A program made the translations under genes and the position numbers. A DNA stretch of 64,000 nt, taken from contig NZ_LSBB01000018.1 in NCBI RefSeq assembly GCF_001584335.1, positions 62,001 to 126,000 on the forward strand, in the 5' to 3' direction. Under the pieces are notes generated by a model that saw nothing but the letters and a program-made list of their open reading frames with translations, was not told the DNA's origin and did no database searches. Below, one piece after another: positions 17,538 through 27,673 of this stretch. Source of the stretch: Bacillus atrophaeus (GTDB lineage: Bacteria; Bacillota; Bacilli; Bacillales; Bacillaceae). Positions within the stretch are counted from its first letter, which is position 1, and each line of letters starts with the position of its first letter.

Positions 17538-20174
17538 ATGAAACACTTAACTTCTGCTGAAGTGCGTCAAATGTTTTTAGATTTCTTTAAGGAAAAAGGC
17601 CATGCGGTTGAACCGAGCGCGTCATTAGTGCCGCATGAAGATCCTTCATTGCTATGGATTAACAGCGGGGTAGCAACTTTGAAAAAATATTTTGACGGAA
17701 GAGTTGTGCCGGAAAACCCGAGAATTGTTAACGCGCAAAAATCAATCCGCACAAACGATATTGAAAATGTCGGGAAAACAGCCCGCCACCACACATTCTT
17801 TGAAATGCTCGGCAATTTTTCCATCGGAGATTATTTTAAAGAAGAAGCCATTACTTGGGCGTGGGAGTTTTTGACAAGTGAGAAGTGGATCGGTTTCGAC
17901 GAAGAGCTTCTTTCTGTGACGGTTCACCCGGAAGATGATGAAGCGTATGAGCTGTGGGCGAAAAAAATCGGTGTTCCGGAGGAGAGAATCATCCGTCTGG
18001 AAGGGAACTTCTGGGATATCGGAGAAGGCCCGAGCGGACCAAATACTGAAATTTTCTACGATCGCGGCGAAGCGTATGGTAACGATCCGGCTGATCCTGA
18101 GCTGTACCCGGGCGGAGAAAATGACCGCTATCTTGAGGTGTGGAACCTTGTTTTCTCTGAATTTAACCATAATCCGGACGGCACGTATACACCGCTGCCG
18201 AAGAAGAACATTGATACCGGCATGGGGCTTGAACGAATGGTGTCTGTCATCCAGAATGTTCAGACAAACTTTGATACTGACTTATTTATGCCGATCATCA
18301 AGGCGACTGAAACGATTTCCGGTGAGGCGTATGGTCAAGATGACGTAAAGAACACTGCGTTTAAAGTGATCGCCGACCATATCAGAACAGTTGCCTTTGC
18401 GGTAAGTGACGGAGCGCTTCCATCTAATGAAGGACGAGGATATGTGCTGAGAAGACTTCTCCGGCGGGCTGTGCGCTATGCCAAAACGATCAATATCAAC
18501 CGCCCGTTCATGTATGACCTGGTTCCGGTTGTCGCTGAAATCATGGTGGACTTCTATCCTGAGGTTAAAGAGAAGGAAGAATTCATCGCTAAAGTGATCA
18601 AAACCGAGGAAGAACGTTTCCACGAAACCTTAAATGAAGGGCTTGCGATCTTGTCAGAAATGATCAAGAAAGAAAAAGACAAAGGCAGCAGCCTCATCTC
18701 TGGAACAGACGTCTTCAAACTTTATGATACGTACGGATTCCCGGTCGAGTTAACTGAAGAATACGCGGAAGACGAGCAAATGAAAGTTGACCATAAAGGC
18801 TTTGAAGAAGAAATGGAAAAGCAGCGCGCTCGGGCCCGAAACGCTCGCCAAGATGTCGGAAGCATGCAGGTGCAAGGCGGAGCTTTACGCGATGTGACAG
18901 TTGAAAGCACGTTTGTCGGCTATACAAATACAAAGTCTGACTCAAGTGTTGTTGAGCTTCTGCAAGACGGTGAATTAATTGAAGAGGCTCATGAAGGCGA
19001 AACCGTTCAAATCCTTCTAAACGAAACACCTTTCTATGCGGAAAGCGGCGGTCAAATCGGCGATAAAGGCTATTTGAGAAGTGCTCAGGCTGTTGTGAGA
19101 ATTACAGACGTGCAAAAAGCGCCGAACGGGCAGAATGTGCATGAAGGCCTTGTTGAAAGCGGGACGCTTCAAAAAGGAATGCATGTGACAGCGGAAGTAG
19201 AAGACCATATGAGAAGCGGCGTTATTAAAAACCATACAGCCACTCACCTTTTGCATCAGGCGCTTAAAGATGTATTAGGCACACATGTCAACCAGGCGGG
19301 ATCACTCGTAACTGAAAACCGCCTGCGCTTTGATTTCTCACACTTCGGACAGGTGACGAAAGAAGAGCTGGAGCGGATTGAAGTGATCGTAAATGAAAAG
19401 ATCTGGGAGAGCATTCCTGTCAGCATTGATTTAAAACCGATCAACGAAGCGAAAGAAATGGGCGCCATGGCTTTATTCGGCGAAAAATACGGAGATATCG
19501 TGCGTGTCGTTCAAGTTGGCGGTTACAGTCTTGAGCTTTGCGGCGGCTGCCATGTCAAAAACACCGCTGAAATCGGCTTGTTTAAAATTGTGTCTGAATC
19601 CGGAATCGGTGCGGGAACAAGACGGATTGAAGCTGTCACGGGGCAGGGCGCTTACCTTGAGATGAACAGCCAAATTGGACTATTGAAACAAGTAGCCGGG
19701 GAATTGAAGACAAATGTGAAAGATGTGCCAAAACGCGTCGCTGCACTTCAGGCTGACCTGAAAGAGGCACAGAGAGAAAATGAATCCCTTCTTGCGAAAT
19801 TAGGAAACGCAGAAGCAGGCGCGATTCTTTCTAACGTAAAAGACATCAGCGGCGTAAAGGTTCTTGCTGAAAAGGTGAACGCCAAAGATATGAATCATTT
19901 GCGCACAATGGTGGATGAGCTAAAAGCGAAGCTCGGTTCAGCGGTTGTTGTGCTAGGCGCGGTTCAAAATGATAAAGTGAATATTTCAGCAGGCGTCACA
20001 AAAGATCTGATTGACAAAGGCCTTCATGCAGGAAAGCTTGTGAAACAAGCGGCGGAAATGTGCGGAGGCGGAGGAGGCGGCCGTCCTGATATGGCTCAGG
20101 CGGGCGGAAAGCAGCCTGAAAAACTGCAAGACGCATTAACTTCTGTGGAAGAATGGGTGAAATCCGTTTTATAA
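17538..20174 (+). CDS. alaS: Alanyl-tRNA synthetase
   Basis: Class II synthetase of 878 residues, full length. The N-terminal catalytic domain carries [18 protein letters not shown]. The editing domain carries the zinc-binding HTATHLLH near 565 and CGGCH near 668. The C-Ala domain ends with the glycine-rich [15 protein letters not shown]. The ATG is preceded by AGAGGAGG. Regulated by the T-box leader just upstream. Confidence 0.97.
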   Translation: MKHLTSAEVRQMFLDFFKEKGHAVEPSASLVPHEDPSLLWINSGVATLKKYFDGRVVPENPRIVNAQKSIRTNDIENVGKTARHHTFFEMLGNFSIGDYFKEEAITWAWEFLTSEKWIGFDEELLSVTVHPEDDEAYELWAKKIGVPEERIIRLEGNFWDIGEGPSGPNTEIFYDRGEAYGNDPADPELYPGGENDRYLEVWNLVFSEFNHNPDGTYTPLPKKNIDTGMGLERMVSVIQNVQTNFDTDLFMPIIKATETISGEAYGQDDVKNTAFKVIADHIRTVAFAVSDGALPSNEGRGYVLRRLLRRAVRYAKTININRPFMYDLVPVVAEIMVDFYPEVKEKEEFIAKVIKTEEERFHETLNEGLAILSEMIKKEKDKGSSLISGTDVFKLYDTYGFPVELTEEYAEDEQMKVDHKGFEEEMEKQRARARNARQDVGSMQVQGGALRDVTVESTFVGYTNTKSDSSVVELLQDGELIEEAHEGETVQILLNETPFYAESGGQIGDKGYLRSAQAVVRITDVQKAPNGQNVHEGLVESGTLQKGMHVTAEVEDHMRSGVIKNHTATHLLHQALKDVLGTHVNQAGSLVTENRLRFDFSHFGQVTKEELERIEVIVNEKIWESIPVSIDLKPINEAKEMGAMALFGEKYGDIVRVVQVGGYSLELCGGCHVKNTAEIGLFKIVSESGIGAGTRRIEAVTGQGAYLEMNSQIGLLKQVAGELKTNVKDVPKRVAALQADLKEAQRENESLLAKLGNAEAGAILSNVKDISGVKVLAEKVNAKDMNHLRTMVDELKAKLGSAVVVLGAVQNDKVNISAGVTKDLIDKGLHAGKLVKQAAEMCGGGGGGRPDMAQAGGKQPEKLQDALTSVEEWVKSVL

Positions 20175-20257
20175 TTCGTTTATGTAGTGTAGAATGATGG
20201 TAAGATAAGGACTCAGGCTGAACTTTGCCTGCGAATTTGGGAAAGAGGTGCAAAACG

Positions 20258-20524
20258 GTGAGCTCGTTTGATAAAACGATGAAATTTAATTTCTCCGATG
20301 ATTCTGCCGAAACAAACGTAAATGAGGTGCTGATTACGGTCTATGACGCGCTTCAGGAAAAAGGCTATAATCCCATCAATCAGATTGTCGGATACTTGCT
20401 GTCAGGTGATCCCGCTTATATTCCAAGGCATCGTGACGCTCGTAATTTAATTCGCAAGCTTGAAAGAGACGAATTAATCGAGGAATTGGTAAAGTCATAC
20501 TTAGAACAGCATAAAGAGGCGTAA
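20258..20524 (+). CDS. yrzL: IreB-family protein YrzL (UPF0297)
   Basis: An 88-residue conserved Firmicutes protein. The sequence includes [20 protein letters not shown], diagnostic of the IreB/UPF0297 family. IreB in Enterococcus is phosphorylated by the PASTA kinase IreK; the B. subtilis role is less clear. GTG 20258 with GAAAGAGGTG upstream is used; the frame is open from 20225. The yrzL-yrrK-yrzB order is conserved and the genes are almost contiguous, suggesting one operon after alaS. Confidence 0.88.
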   Translation: MSSFDKTMKFNFSDDSAETNVNEVLITVYDALQEKGYNPINQIVGYLLSGDPAYIPRHRDARNLIRKLERDELIEELVKSYLEQHKEA

Positions 20525-20531
20525 ACTACAC

Positions 20532-20948
20532 ATGAGAATATTAGGGCTTGATTTGGGAACGAAAACACTTGGCGTTGCGCTGAGCGATGAAATGGGCTGG
20601 ACCGCTCAGGGCATTGAAACGATAAAGATTAATGAGGCGGAAGGCGATTATGGATTGCCCCGTTTATCAGAACTGACAAAAGACCATACTATAGATAAAA
20701 TCGTGCTGGGCTTTCCGAAGAATATGAACGGAACTGTTGGTCCGAGAGGCGAAGCCAGCCAAACATTTGCGAAACTGCTTGAAACAACGTACAATGTTCC
20801 TGTTGTGCTGTGGGACGAGCGTCTTACCACAATGGCGGCTGAAAAGATGCTGATTGCTGCTGATGTCAGCAGACAAAAACGAAAAAAAGTCATTGATAAA
20901 ATGGCGGCTGTGATGATTCTTCAGGGATATCTGGACAGCTTAAACTAA
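20532..20948 (+). CDS. yrrK: YqgF/RuvX-type pre-16S rRNA nuclease (YrrK)
   Basis: RNase H-fold protein of 138 residues. The N-terminal [15 protein letters not shown] and the conserved [10 protein letters not shown] and WDERLTT motifs define the YqgF family. E. coli YqgF helps mature the 16S rRNA 5' end; a Holliday junction resolvase role has also been proposed. Catalytic acidic residues are Asp6 of GLDLG and the later DERLTT and DKMAA aspartates. It starts 7 bases after yrzL. Confidence 0.9.
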   Translation: MRILGLDLGTKTLGVALSDEMGWTAQGIETIKINEAEGDYGLPRLSELTKDHTIDKIVLGFPKNMNGTVGPRGEASQTFAKLLETTYNVPVVLWDERLTTMAAEKMLIAADVSRQKRKKVIDKMAAVMILQGYLDSLN

Positions 20949-20960
20949 GAGGTGAAAAAA

Positions 20961-21242
20961 ATGGAACATGGCGAAAAACAAATTACAATTGTAGATGATC
21001 AAGGTAACGAACAGCTTTGCGAAGTGCTGTTCACATTTGAAAACGACGAATTCGGAAAATCTTACGTTCTTTACTACCCGATCGCTTCTGAAGGTGAGGA
21101 AGAAATCGAAATTCACGCTTCAAGCTTCACGCCAAACGCGGACGGAGAAGATGGCGAATTAACACCGATCGAAACTGATGAAGAGTGGGATATGATCGAA
21201 GAAACATTAAACACGTTTCTTGCTGAAGAGGACGAAGAGTAA
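20961..21242 (+). CDS. yrzB: DUF1292 acidic protein YrzB
   Basis: A very acidic 93-residue protein of the DUF1292/UPF0473 family, with the typical [16 protein letters not shown] segment and a Glu/Asp-rich C-terminus. The function is not known. The ATG at 20961 follows AAGAGGTGAAAAAA; an in-frame GTG at 20952 sits inside the ribosome binding site. Third gene of the conserved trio. Confidence 0.9.
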   Translation: MEHGEKQITIVDDQGNEQLCEVLFTFENDEFGKSYVLYYPIASEGEEEIEIHASSFTPNADGEDGELTPIETDEEWDMIEETLNTFLAEEDEE

Positions 21243-21250
21243 AAAAGTGA

Positions 21251-21330
21251 AAAGGCCGGGGCTTGCACATGAGCTCCGGCCTTTCGTTTTCTTTCGAAAA
21301 AGTGAAGCTGCCGATCGGCGGCTTTTTTTT
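21251..21330 (+). terminator. Tandem terminators after yrzB
   Basis: The first hairpin pairs AAAGGCCGGGGC with GCTCCGGCCTTT (21251-21284), followed by TCGTTTT. A second pairs AAGCTGCCGAT with ATCGGCGGCTT (21304-21324), followed by TTTTTT. Both lie within 90 bases of the yrzB stop. Confidence 0.85.
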
Positions 21331-21338
21331 GTAATAAA

Positions 21339-21367
21339 TTGCCGAAAGGACTTGAATCATGTAGTAT
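21339..21367 (+). promoter_or_regulatory. Probable mltG promoter
   Basis: TTGCCG (21339-21344) and TAGTAT (21362-21367) are separated by 17 bases, directly ahead of the mltG ribosome binding site. Confidence 0.5.
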
Positions 21368-21391
21368 AAGAGCTGATGGGAGGAGACCTGT

Positions 21392-22495
21392 ATGTATATC
21401 AATCAGCCAAAAAAACCATTTCTCAAAAGAATAACAGCCGACAATAAAAAAAGAACGATTGTGCTGGCCTCCATTATTGTGTTTGTTTTAGTCATAGGCG
21501 GAGCATTCTTATATGGGAAATCACTGCTGGAGCCAGTCAAAAAAGGCAGTAAAACAACAGTGAATGTCAATATTCCGAGCGGATCATCCGTATCTGCCAT
21601 TGCCGATATATTAAAAGAAAATAATGTGATTAAAAGCGAGAAGGCTTTTCAATATTATGTGAAATATAAAGGCGCCTCCGGCTTTCAAGCGGGATATTAC
21701 CATTTAACCAAAGGAATGGATTTGAACACCATTATCAAAAAGCTTACAAACGGAGGAACAAATTACGCGTTTCAAATTACTGTTCCTGAAGGTAAACAGC
21801 TCACGCAGATTGCATCGGCAATCGCTAAGGAAACGAAATACTCGGAAAAAGACATTATCGCTAAACTGGATGACCAAACATTTATCAGCAAGCTGAAAAA
21901 ACAATATCCTGACACGATTACAGATGATGTTTTGAATAAAGACATTAAGCATCCTCTGGAAGGGTATCTGTTTCCTGCTACATATCCATTTACAGATCCG
22001 GATGCGTCTCTTGAAGACATTATCACGGCAATGATTAAGCAAACAAACTCATATGTGGAGACGTACAAATCTTCATTGGAGAAAAAGAAGCTCTCCATCC
22101 ACGACGCACTCACAATGGCTTCTCTTATAGAAGAAGAAGCGACGGCGAAAGTGGACCGCCACAAAATCGCAAGCGTCTTTTATAACCGGCTTGAAAAAGA
22201 CATGCCGCTTCAAACGGACCCGACCGTTTTATATGCAGCCGGCAAGCATAAAGACCGTGTGTTTTATAAAGATCTAAAAATAGATTCGCCATATAATACG
22301 TATAAGAATAAAGGGCTGCCGCCCGGACCGATTGCCAATGCGGGCGAATCTTCCTGGGATGCAGCGCTCAACCCGGACAAAACCGATTATCTTTACTTTT
22401 TGGCCAAATCAAATGGTGAAGTCGTATTCACCAAAACATTAAAAGAACATAACAAAGCGAAAGAAAAGTATATTACAAATAAAGACAGTGAATAA
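21392..22495 (+). CDS. mltG: Endolytic murein transglycosylase MltG (YrrL)
   Basis: A 367-residue YceG-like protein that cuts nascent glycan strands. A single membrane anchor lies at about residues 25-45 (VLASIIVFVLVIGGAFLYG), so the body is extracytoplasmic. A LysM-like part (IPSGSSVSAIADILKENNVI) comes first. The YceG domain then holds LIEEEA near residues 244-249 with the catalytic glutamate, and QTDPTVLYA and LPPGPIANAG motifs. It is likely monocistronic, with its own promoter and terminator. Confidence 0.93.
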   Translation: MYINQPKKPFLKRITADNKKRTIVLASIIVFVLVIGGAFLYGKSLLEPVKKGSKTTVNVNIPSGSSVSAIADILKENNVIKSEKAFQYYVKYKGASGFQAGYYHLTKGMDLNTIIKKLTNGGTNYAFQITVPEGKQLTQIASAIAKETKYSEKDIIAKLDDQTFISKLKKQYPDTITDDVLNKDIKHPLEGYLFPATYPFTDPDASLEDIITAMIKQTNSYVETYKSSLEKKKLSIHDALTMASLIEEEATAKVDRHKIASVFYNRLEKDMPLQTDPTVLYAAGKHKDRVFYKDLKIDSPYNTYKNKGLPPGPIANAGESSWDAALNPDKTDYLYFLAKSNGEVVFTKTLKEHNKAKEKYITNKDSE

Positions 22496-22521
22496 GGGGA
22501 GGGCAAAAGCTCTCCTTTTAT
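22494..22521 (+). terminator. Terminator after mltG
   Basis: GGAGGGC (22498-22504) pairs with GCTCTCC (22509-22515) around an AAAA loop, followed by TTTTATT. Confidence 0.7.
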
Positions 22522-22541
22522 TCGCATTCCGTAAGGTTTTA

Positions 22542-23300
<759 letters not shown>

Positions 23301-23305
23301 ACGTG

Positions 23306-24235
23306 ATGAAAACACCGGAGCTTTTGGTGACACCGACAAATACAGCGGATATTTTGCCGCTCATTCAAGCTGGAGCGACAGCGTTTTTAGTTGGAGAACA
23401 GAGATACGGCCTAAGATTGGCAGGCGAATTCACTAGAGAAGATATTCAAACGGCCGTCAATATCGCCCATAAAGAAGGGGCAAAAGTATACGCAGCGGTA
23501 AACGGATTATTTCACAATGACAAAGTGGCAGAACTAGGTGACTACCTCGCTTTCTTATCTGAAGCAGGCGTTGATGCCGCAGTGTTCGGCGATCCGGCCG
23601 TCCTCATGGCTGCGAGAGAATCAGCACCAGAGTTGAAGCTTCACTGGAGTACAGAGACAACGGGAACTAATTATTATACATGCAATTATTGGGGACGAAA
23701 AGGCGCGGTCCGCGCGGTGCTGGCTAAGGAATTAAATATGGACAGCATTGTGGAAATTAAAGAAAACGCCGAAGTTGAGATTGAAATTCAGGTCCACGGC
23801 ATGACATGCATGTTCCAATCAAAGCGTTCATTAGTCGGCAATTACTTTGAATACCAAGGCAAAGTCATGGATATTGAAGGAAAGAAAAAAGAAACCGGCC
23901 TGTTTTTGCATGATAAGGAACGTGACAACAAATACCCGATTTTTGAAGACGAAAACGGGACACATATCATGAGCCCGAACGATGTATGCATCATTGATGA
24001 ACTGGAGGAGCTGATCGATGCCGGCGTTGACTCTTTCAAAATCGACGGGGTATTAAAATCCTCCGAATATTTGATTGAAGTGACACGGATGTACAGAGAA
24101 GCGATTGATTTATGCATCGAAAACCGTGACGAATATGAAGATAAAAAAGAAGGCTGGATTGAACGGATCGAAAGCATACAGCCTGTTAACAGAAGCATAG
24201 ATACCGGATTTTTCTTTAAAGAAACGGTTTATTAA
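23306..24235 (+). CDS. trhP1: tRNA hydroxylation protein TrhP1 (YrrN, U32 family)
   Basis: A 309-residue U32 peptidase-like protein with a TIM-barrel. Together with YrrO it is needed for prephenate-dependent 5-hydroxyuridine in B. subtilis tRNA. The family signature region reads VHGMTCMFQSKRSLVGNY: one cysteine is kept, but the GRC cysteine and the CC-x2-C cluster of TrhP2 are absent, so this looks like the non-metal-binding partner. ATG 23306 is preferred over GTG 23297 because GAGGTG precedes it. Confidence 0.88.
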   Translation: MKTPELLVTPTNTADILPLIQAGATAFLVGEQRYGLRLAGEFTREDIQTAVNIAHKEGAKVYAAVNGLFHNDKVAELGDYLAFLSEAGVDAAVFGDPAVLMAARESAPELKLHWSTETTGTNYYTCNYWGRKGAVRAVLAKELNMDSIVEIKENAEVEIEIQVHGMTCMFQSKRSLVGNYFEYQGKVMDIEGKKKETGLFLHDKERDNKYPIFEDENGTHIMSPNDVCIIDELEELIDAGVDSFKIDGVLKSSEYLIEVTRMYREAIDLCIENRDEYEDKKEGWIERIESIQPVNRSIDTGFFFKETVY

Positions 24236-24252
24236 TAAAAGGGGGTTAAGCT

Positions 24253-25521
24253 ATGAATGCCGTAAATGATAAGATTTCCGAAATTGTGAATGGTAAGCGC
24301 GTGATTACGAAAAAGCCCGAGCTTCTCGCTCCTGCTGGCAACCTTGAAAAGCTTAAGATCGCTGTCCATTACGGCGCGGACGCGGTATTTATCGGAGGCC
24401 GGGAATACGGGCTGCGCTCAAATGCTGACAATTTTTCGTTGGAAGAAATCGCTGAAGGCGTAGAGTTTGCAAAAAAATACGGTGCAAAAATCTACGTAAC
24501 AACCAATATTTTTGCCCATAATGAAAACATAGACGGCCTTGATGAATATTTAAAAGGTTTAGGAGAAGCCGGGGTTGCGGGTATCATCGTAGCGGATCCG
24601 CTCATTATCGAAACCTGCCGCAGAGTCGCTCCGCATGTAGAAGTTCATTTAAGTACGCAGCAGTCTCTTTCAAACTGGAAAGCTGTGCAGTTCTGGAAGG
24701 AAGAGGGGCTTGACCGTGTTGTGTTGGCACGTGAGACAAGCGCGATTGAAATCAGAGAAATGAAAGAGAAAGTTGATATCGAAATCGAATCTTTCATCCA
24801 CGGCGCTATGTGTATTGCGTACTCCGGACGCTGTGTATTGAGCAATCACATGACGGCAAGAGATTCAAACCGCGGAGGCTGCTGCCAGTCTTGCCGCTGG
24901 GATTATGATTTATATCAAACTGACGGCGCGAACGCGGTTGCTTTATATGATGAGGAAGATGCTCCGTTTGCCATGAGCCCTAAGGATTTAAAACTAATCG
25001 AGTCCATTCCGCAAATGATCGAAATGGGTATTGACAGCTTAAAAATCGAAGGCCGAATGAAATCCATTCACTATGTGGCCACAGTCGTCAGCGTGTACCG
25101 CAAAGTGATTGACGCGTACTGCGCTGATCCCGAGAACTTTGTCATTCAAGAAGAATGGCTCACTGAACTTGATAAATGCGCCAACAGGGACACGGCGACA
25201 GCCTTTTTTGAAGGAACACCGGGTTATGAGGAGCAAATGTTCGGCGAGCACGGAAAGAAAACGACATATGACTTTGTCGGCTTGGTACTCGACTATGATG
25301 AAGAAACAAAAATGGTCACGCTCCAACAGCGCAATTTCTTCAAACAGGGAGATGAAGTGGAATTCTTCGGCCCTGAAATTGAAAACTTTACACACAAAAT
25401 AGAAAACATTTGGGACGAAGACGGAAATGAGCTTGACGCTGCCCGCCATCCCCTTCAAATTGTCAAATTTAAACTGGACAAAACGATTTATCCGAGCAAC
25501 ATGATGAGAAAGGGGAAGTAA
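24253..25521 (+). CDS. trhP2: tRNA hydroxylation protein TrhP2 (YrrO, U32 family)
   Basis: U32 peptidase family protein of 422 residues, with the signature FIHGAMCIAYSGRCVLSNHM near 182-201 and the CCQSC cluster shortly after. These cysteines are the probable Fe-S ligands, as in E. coli TrhP (YegQ). A C-terminal beta-barrel-like domain follows (GLVLDYDEETKMVTLQQRN). It works with TrhP1 to hydroxylate wobble U34 before methylation by TrmR. 17 bases separate it from trhP1 and 6 from udk. Confidence 0.9.
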   Translation: MNAVNDKISEIVNGKRVITKKPELLAPAGNLEKLKIAVHYGADAVFIGGREYGLRSNADNFSLEEIAEGVEFAKKYGAKIYVTTNIFAHNENIDGLDEYLKGLGEAGVAGIIVADPLIIETCRRVAPHVEVHLSTQQSLSNWKAVQFWKEEGLDRVVLARETSAIEIREMKEKVDIEIESFIHGAMCIAYSGRCVLSNHMTARDSNRGGCCQSCRWDYDLYQTDGANAVALYDEEDAPFAMSPKDLKLIESIPQMIEMGIDSLKIEGRMKSIHYVATVVSVYRKVIDAYCADPENFVIQEEWLTELDKCANRDTATAFFEGTPGYEEQMFGEHGKKTTYDFVGLVLDYDEETKMVTLQQRNFFKQGDEVEFFGPEIENFTHKIENIWDEDGNELDAARHPLQIVKFKLDKTIYPSNMMRKGK

Positions 25522-25527
25522 TCACTA

Positions 25528-26160
25528 ATGGGTAAGAATCCTGTAGTCATTGGAATCGCAGGAGGTTCTGGTTCAGGAAAAACGAGTGTCACGCGATCTA
25601 TCTATGAACAGTTCAAAGGCCACTCGATTTTAATGATCCAGCAAGACCTTTATTATAAAGACCAAAGCCATCTTCCGTTTGAAGAAAGGCTGAACACAAA
25701 CTACGATCATCCGCTTGCGTTTGATAATGACTATTTGATCGAGCATATTCAAGAGCTATTGAATTACCGTCCGATTGAAAAGCCGATTTACGATTACAAG
25801 CTTCATACACGGTCAGAAGAAACCGTTTCAGTAGACCCGAAAGATGTCATTATCCTAGAAGGCATTCTTGTACTAGAGGATAAAAGGCTTCGGGATTTAA
25901 TGGACATCAAGCTTTACGTGGACACGGACGCCGACCTCCGAATTATCAGACGGATGCTGAGGGATATTAAGGAGCGGGGCCGTTCCATTGATTCTGTCAT
26001 CGAGCAATATATTTCCGTTGTAAGGCCGATGCACAACCAATTCGTAGAGCCGACGAAACGCTACGCCGACATTATTATCCCTGAAGGCGGACAAAACCAC
26101 GTCGCAATTGATCTGATGGTTACGAAAATACAGACCATCCTCGAACAAAACTTGATATAA
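25528..26160 (+). CDS. udk: Uridine kinase, 3' end at prophage junction
   Basis: Phosphorylates uridine and cytidine for pyrimidine salvage. Walker A is [10 protein letters not shown] (about 11-20), and [13 protein letters not shown] is the lid region. The 210-residue length is normal. The last residues read EQNLI, which seems to differ from the B. subtilis C-terminus I recall, and the prophage starts within tens of bases. The 3' end may therefore have been rewritten by phage integration. It is last gene of the trmR-trhP1-trhP2-udk string. Confidence 0.94.
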   Translation: MGKNPVVIGIAGGSGSGKTSVTRSIYEQFKGHSILMIQQDLYYKDQSHLPFEERLNTNYDHPLAFDNDYLIEHIQELLNYRPIEKPIYDYKLHTRSEETVSVDPKDVIILEGILVLEDKRLRDLMDIKLYVDTDADLRIIRRMLRDIKERGRSIDSVIEQYISVVRPMHNQFVEPTKRYADIIIPEGGQNHVAIDLMVTKIQTILEQNLI

Positions 26161-26175
26161 TAGGCTTTCTAAGCG

Positions 26176-26218
26176 TATGGGCAAGGTCTAAAAATCGACC
26201 TTGCCCATATTTTGCCCA
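26176..26218. promoter_or_regulatory. Inverted repeat and TTGCCCA repeats at presumed attL
   Basis: TATGGGCAAGGTC (26176-26188) pairs with GACCTTGCCCATA (26197-26209), a perfect 13-base stem. The right arm runs straight into a second copy of the core (TTGCCCATATTTTGCCCA). It lies between udk and the leftward integrase. Such repeats fit either a terminator or integrase/excisionase arm sites. The other attachment site is outside the window, so the core cannot be fixed. Confidence 0.45.
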
Positions 26219-26226
26219 CAGTTTTA

Positions 26227-27384
26227 TCAAAAAATTTCATTTGCGACGGCATTGAATTGAACGATTGCCTCTGTTTTTGTTTCTTTCATAATATGCGAAT
26301 AAATGTCTAACGTTGTTTTGGAAGAAGAGTGCCCTAACCGTTCCTGAGCTTCTTTCAATTTAACTTCTGCGTCAATTAGCAATGACGTATATGTATGTCT
26401 CAGGTTATGAGGCGTGATCCGGGTAACACCGGATTTTTTTATATAAGTGTCTAATTTGTAATTGAAATTCCGAGCTGGGATAGGGCGCCCAGTTTTGTCT
26501 GTAAACACAAAGCCTTCATCCTTATATTGATCTTCGTTTTCCATTTTGACTTGATTCTGTACATGTTTTAATATTTTTAATTGGTTGCTGACCTGAGGCG
26601 GTACAGGAACATTTCTGATTGATGACGAAGTTTTAGGGCTGAGTAACATATAATTGTCTCTTAAACCATCTTTCTGATACAGCGTATATCGAACCCGTAC
26701 AACTGATTCCTCAAAATCAATCTTGTCCCATTTCAAAGCCGTAGCTTCACCAATTCTAAGTCCTGAATAAACGAGCAGGACAAACATTGCTAAATCTTGA
26801 GGGTTGCCTCTTCGTTTGACACATTGAAGAAATTTAGAAATCTCTTCTTTCTCCCAAAACTTTATATCCTTTAGCTTTTCATCATCCATAACTTTATCAG
26901 CGTCTTTTGTCCGAGGCAGACGAACACCCTCAAGGGGATAATCCTTAAAATACGAATCCCTCATAGCTTGTCTAGTCATCATTTTAAATACATCGTGTAC
27001 GCCTTTTAGTGTATTCTTTGCGTATTCAGGTGCTATGTCATTCAGGAATTTTTGGTACATAGACGTATTGATGTTTTTCACCTTGATATTGCCGATATGT
27101 TTTTTAATAATGACCATGCTGTCATCTCGTGGCCCCCACGAGCTTTCTTTTACAGTGTGCTTGTATGTGTCAAACCATATGTTTAAATACTCCGAAATTG
27201 TAATGGAGTCGTTCTTTTGTATAAATTGATTATTAATATTTAATTCAGCTTCTGCAGCCGCAATCATAGCTTCTTTTTTTGTCCGAAAGCCACCTTGTGG
27301 CTTTTCTCGGCGTTTATTGGTTATAGGATCATTGTAAGTGATTCTATATTCCCAAGTCTTTCCGCGCTTCCTGAAACTTGCCAC
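26227..27384 (-). CDS. Phage tyrosine integrase
   Basis: Site-specific recombinase of 385 residues. An N-terminal arm-binding AP2-like domain (about 1-55, GKTWEYRITYNDPIT) is followed by a SAM-like core-binding domain (about 62-170) and the catalytic domain. Catalytic residues are visible as Arg in SGLRIGEAT, HNLRHTY, the LGHSSSKTT histidine and the Tyr of LDIYSHIM. GTG start with GGAGG upstream on the minus strand. Located at the prophage edge and pointing to udk, it should integrate and, with an excisionase, excise the element. Confidence 0.95.
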   Translation of the reverse strand: MASFRKRGKTWEYRITYNDPITNKRREKPQGGFRTKKEAMIAAAEAELNINNQFIQKNDSITISEYLNIWFDTYKHTVKESSWGPRDDSMVIIKKHIGNIKVKNINTSMYQKFLNDIAPEYAKNTLKGVHDVFKMMTRQAMRDSYFKDYPLEGVRLPRTKDADKVMDDEKLKDIKFWEKEEISKFLQCVKRRGNPQDLAMFVLLVYSGLRIGEATALKWDKIDFEESVVRVRYTLYQKDGLRDNYMLLSPKTSSSIRNVPVPPQVSNQLKILKHVQNQVKMENEDQYKDEGFVFTDKTGRPIPARNFNYKLDTYIKKSGVTRITPHNLRHTYTSLLIDAEVKLKEAQERLGHSSSKTTLDIYSHIMKETKTEAIVQFNAVANEIF

Positions 27385-27619
27385 TGTGTTTTACCTCCAA
27401 TTACATTTAAAATAATTTTGTTAATACTATTATGCAATGATATATGATGTTTTTGTAGTAAAAGTTTAATATGAATGAACATGGAAGTAAAACTCTCCAA
27501 ATATGTAAAAAGTAAGGCTAAACGTATATTTTTAGTCAGAATTGTGGTATAATAAAGAACAGTTCGAAAATTATTTCTATTGTAACTCTTTGTTCCTTCT
27601 TTATATCTATCGTCAATAT

Positions 27620-27647
27620 TCGACAATCTTTTTTATATAAGTATGTT
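27620..27647 (+). promoter_or_regulatory. Possible promoter of the AimR-like gene
   Basis: TCGACA (27620-27625) and TATGTT (27642-27647) are separated by 16 bases. A second candidate is TGG-TATAAT at 27545-27553. Both lie in the 277-base AT-rich gap between the integrase and the receptor gene, which holds no other gene I can support. Confidence 0.4.
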
Positions 27648-27673
27648 AAATTAATTTTGAAATGGTGATTAAG

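Noticed and set aside
27321-27626. 101-codon minus-strand ORF upstream of the integrase
   Set aside because: It overlaps the integrase start in another frame and covers promoter regions, with no ribosome binding site.
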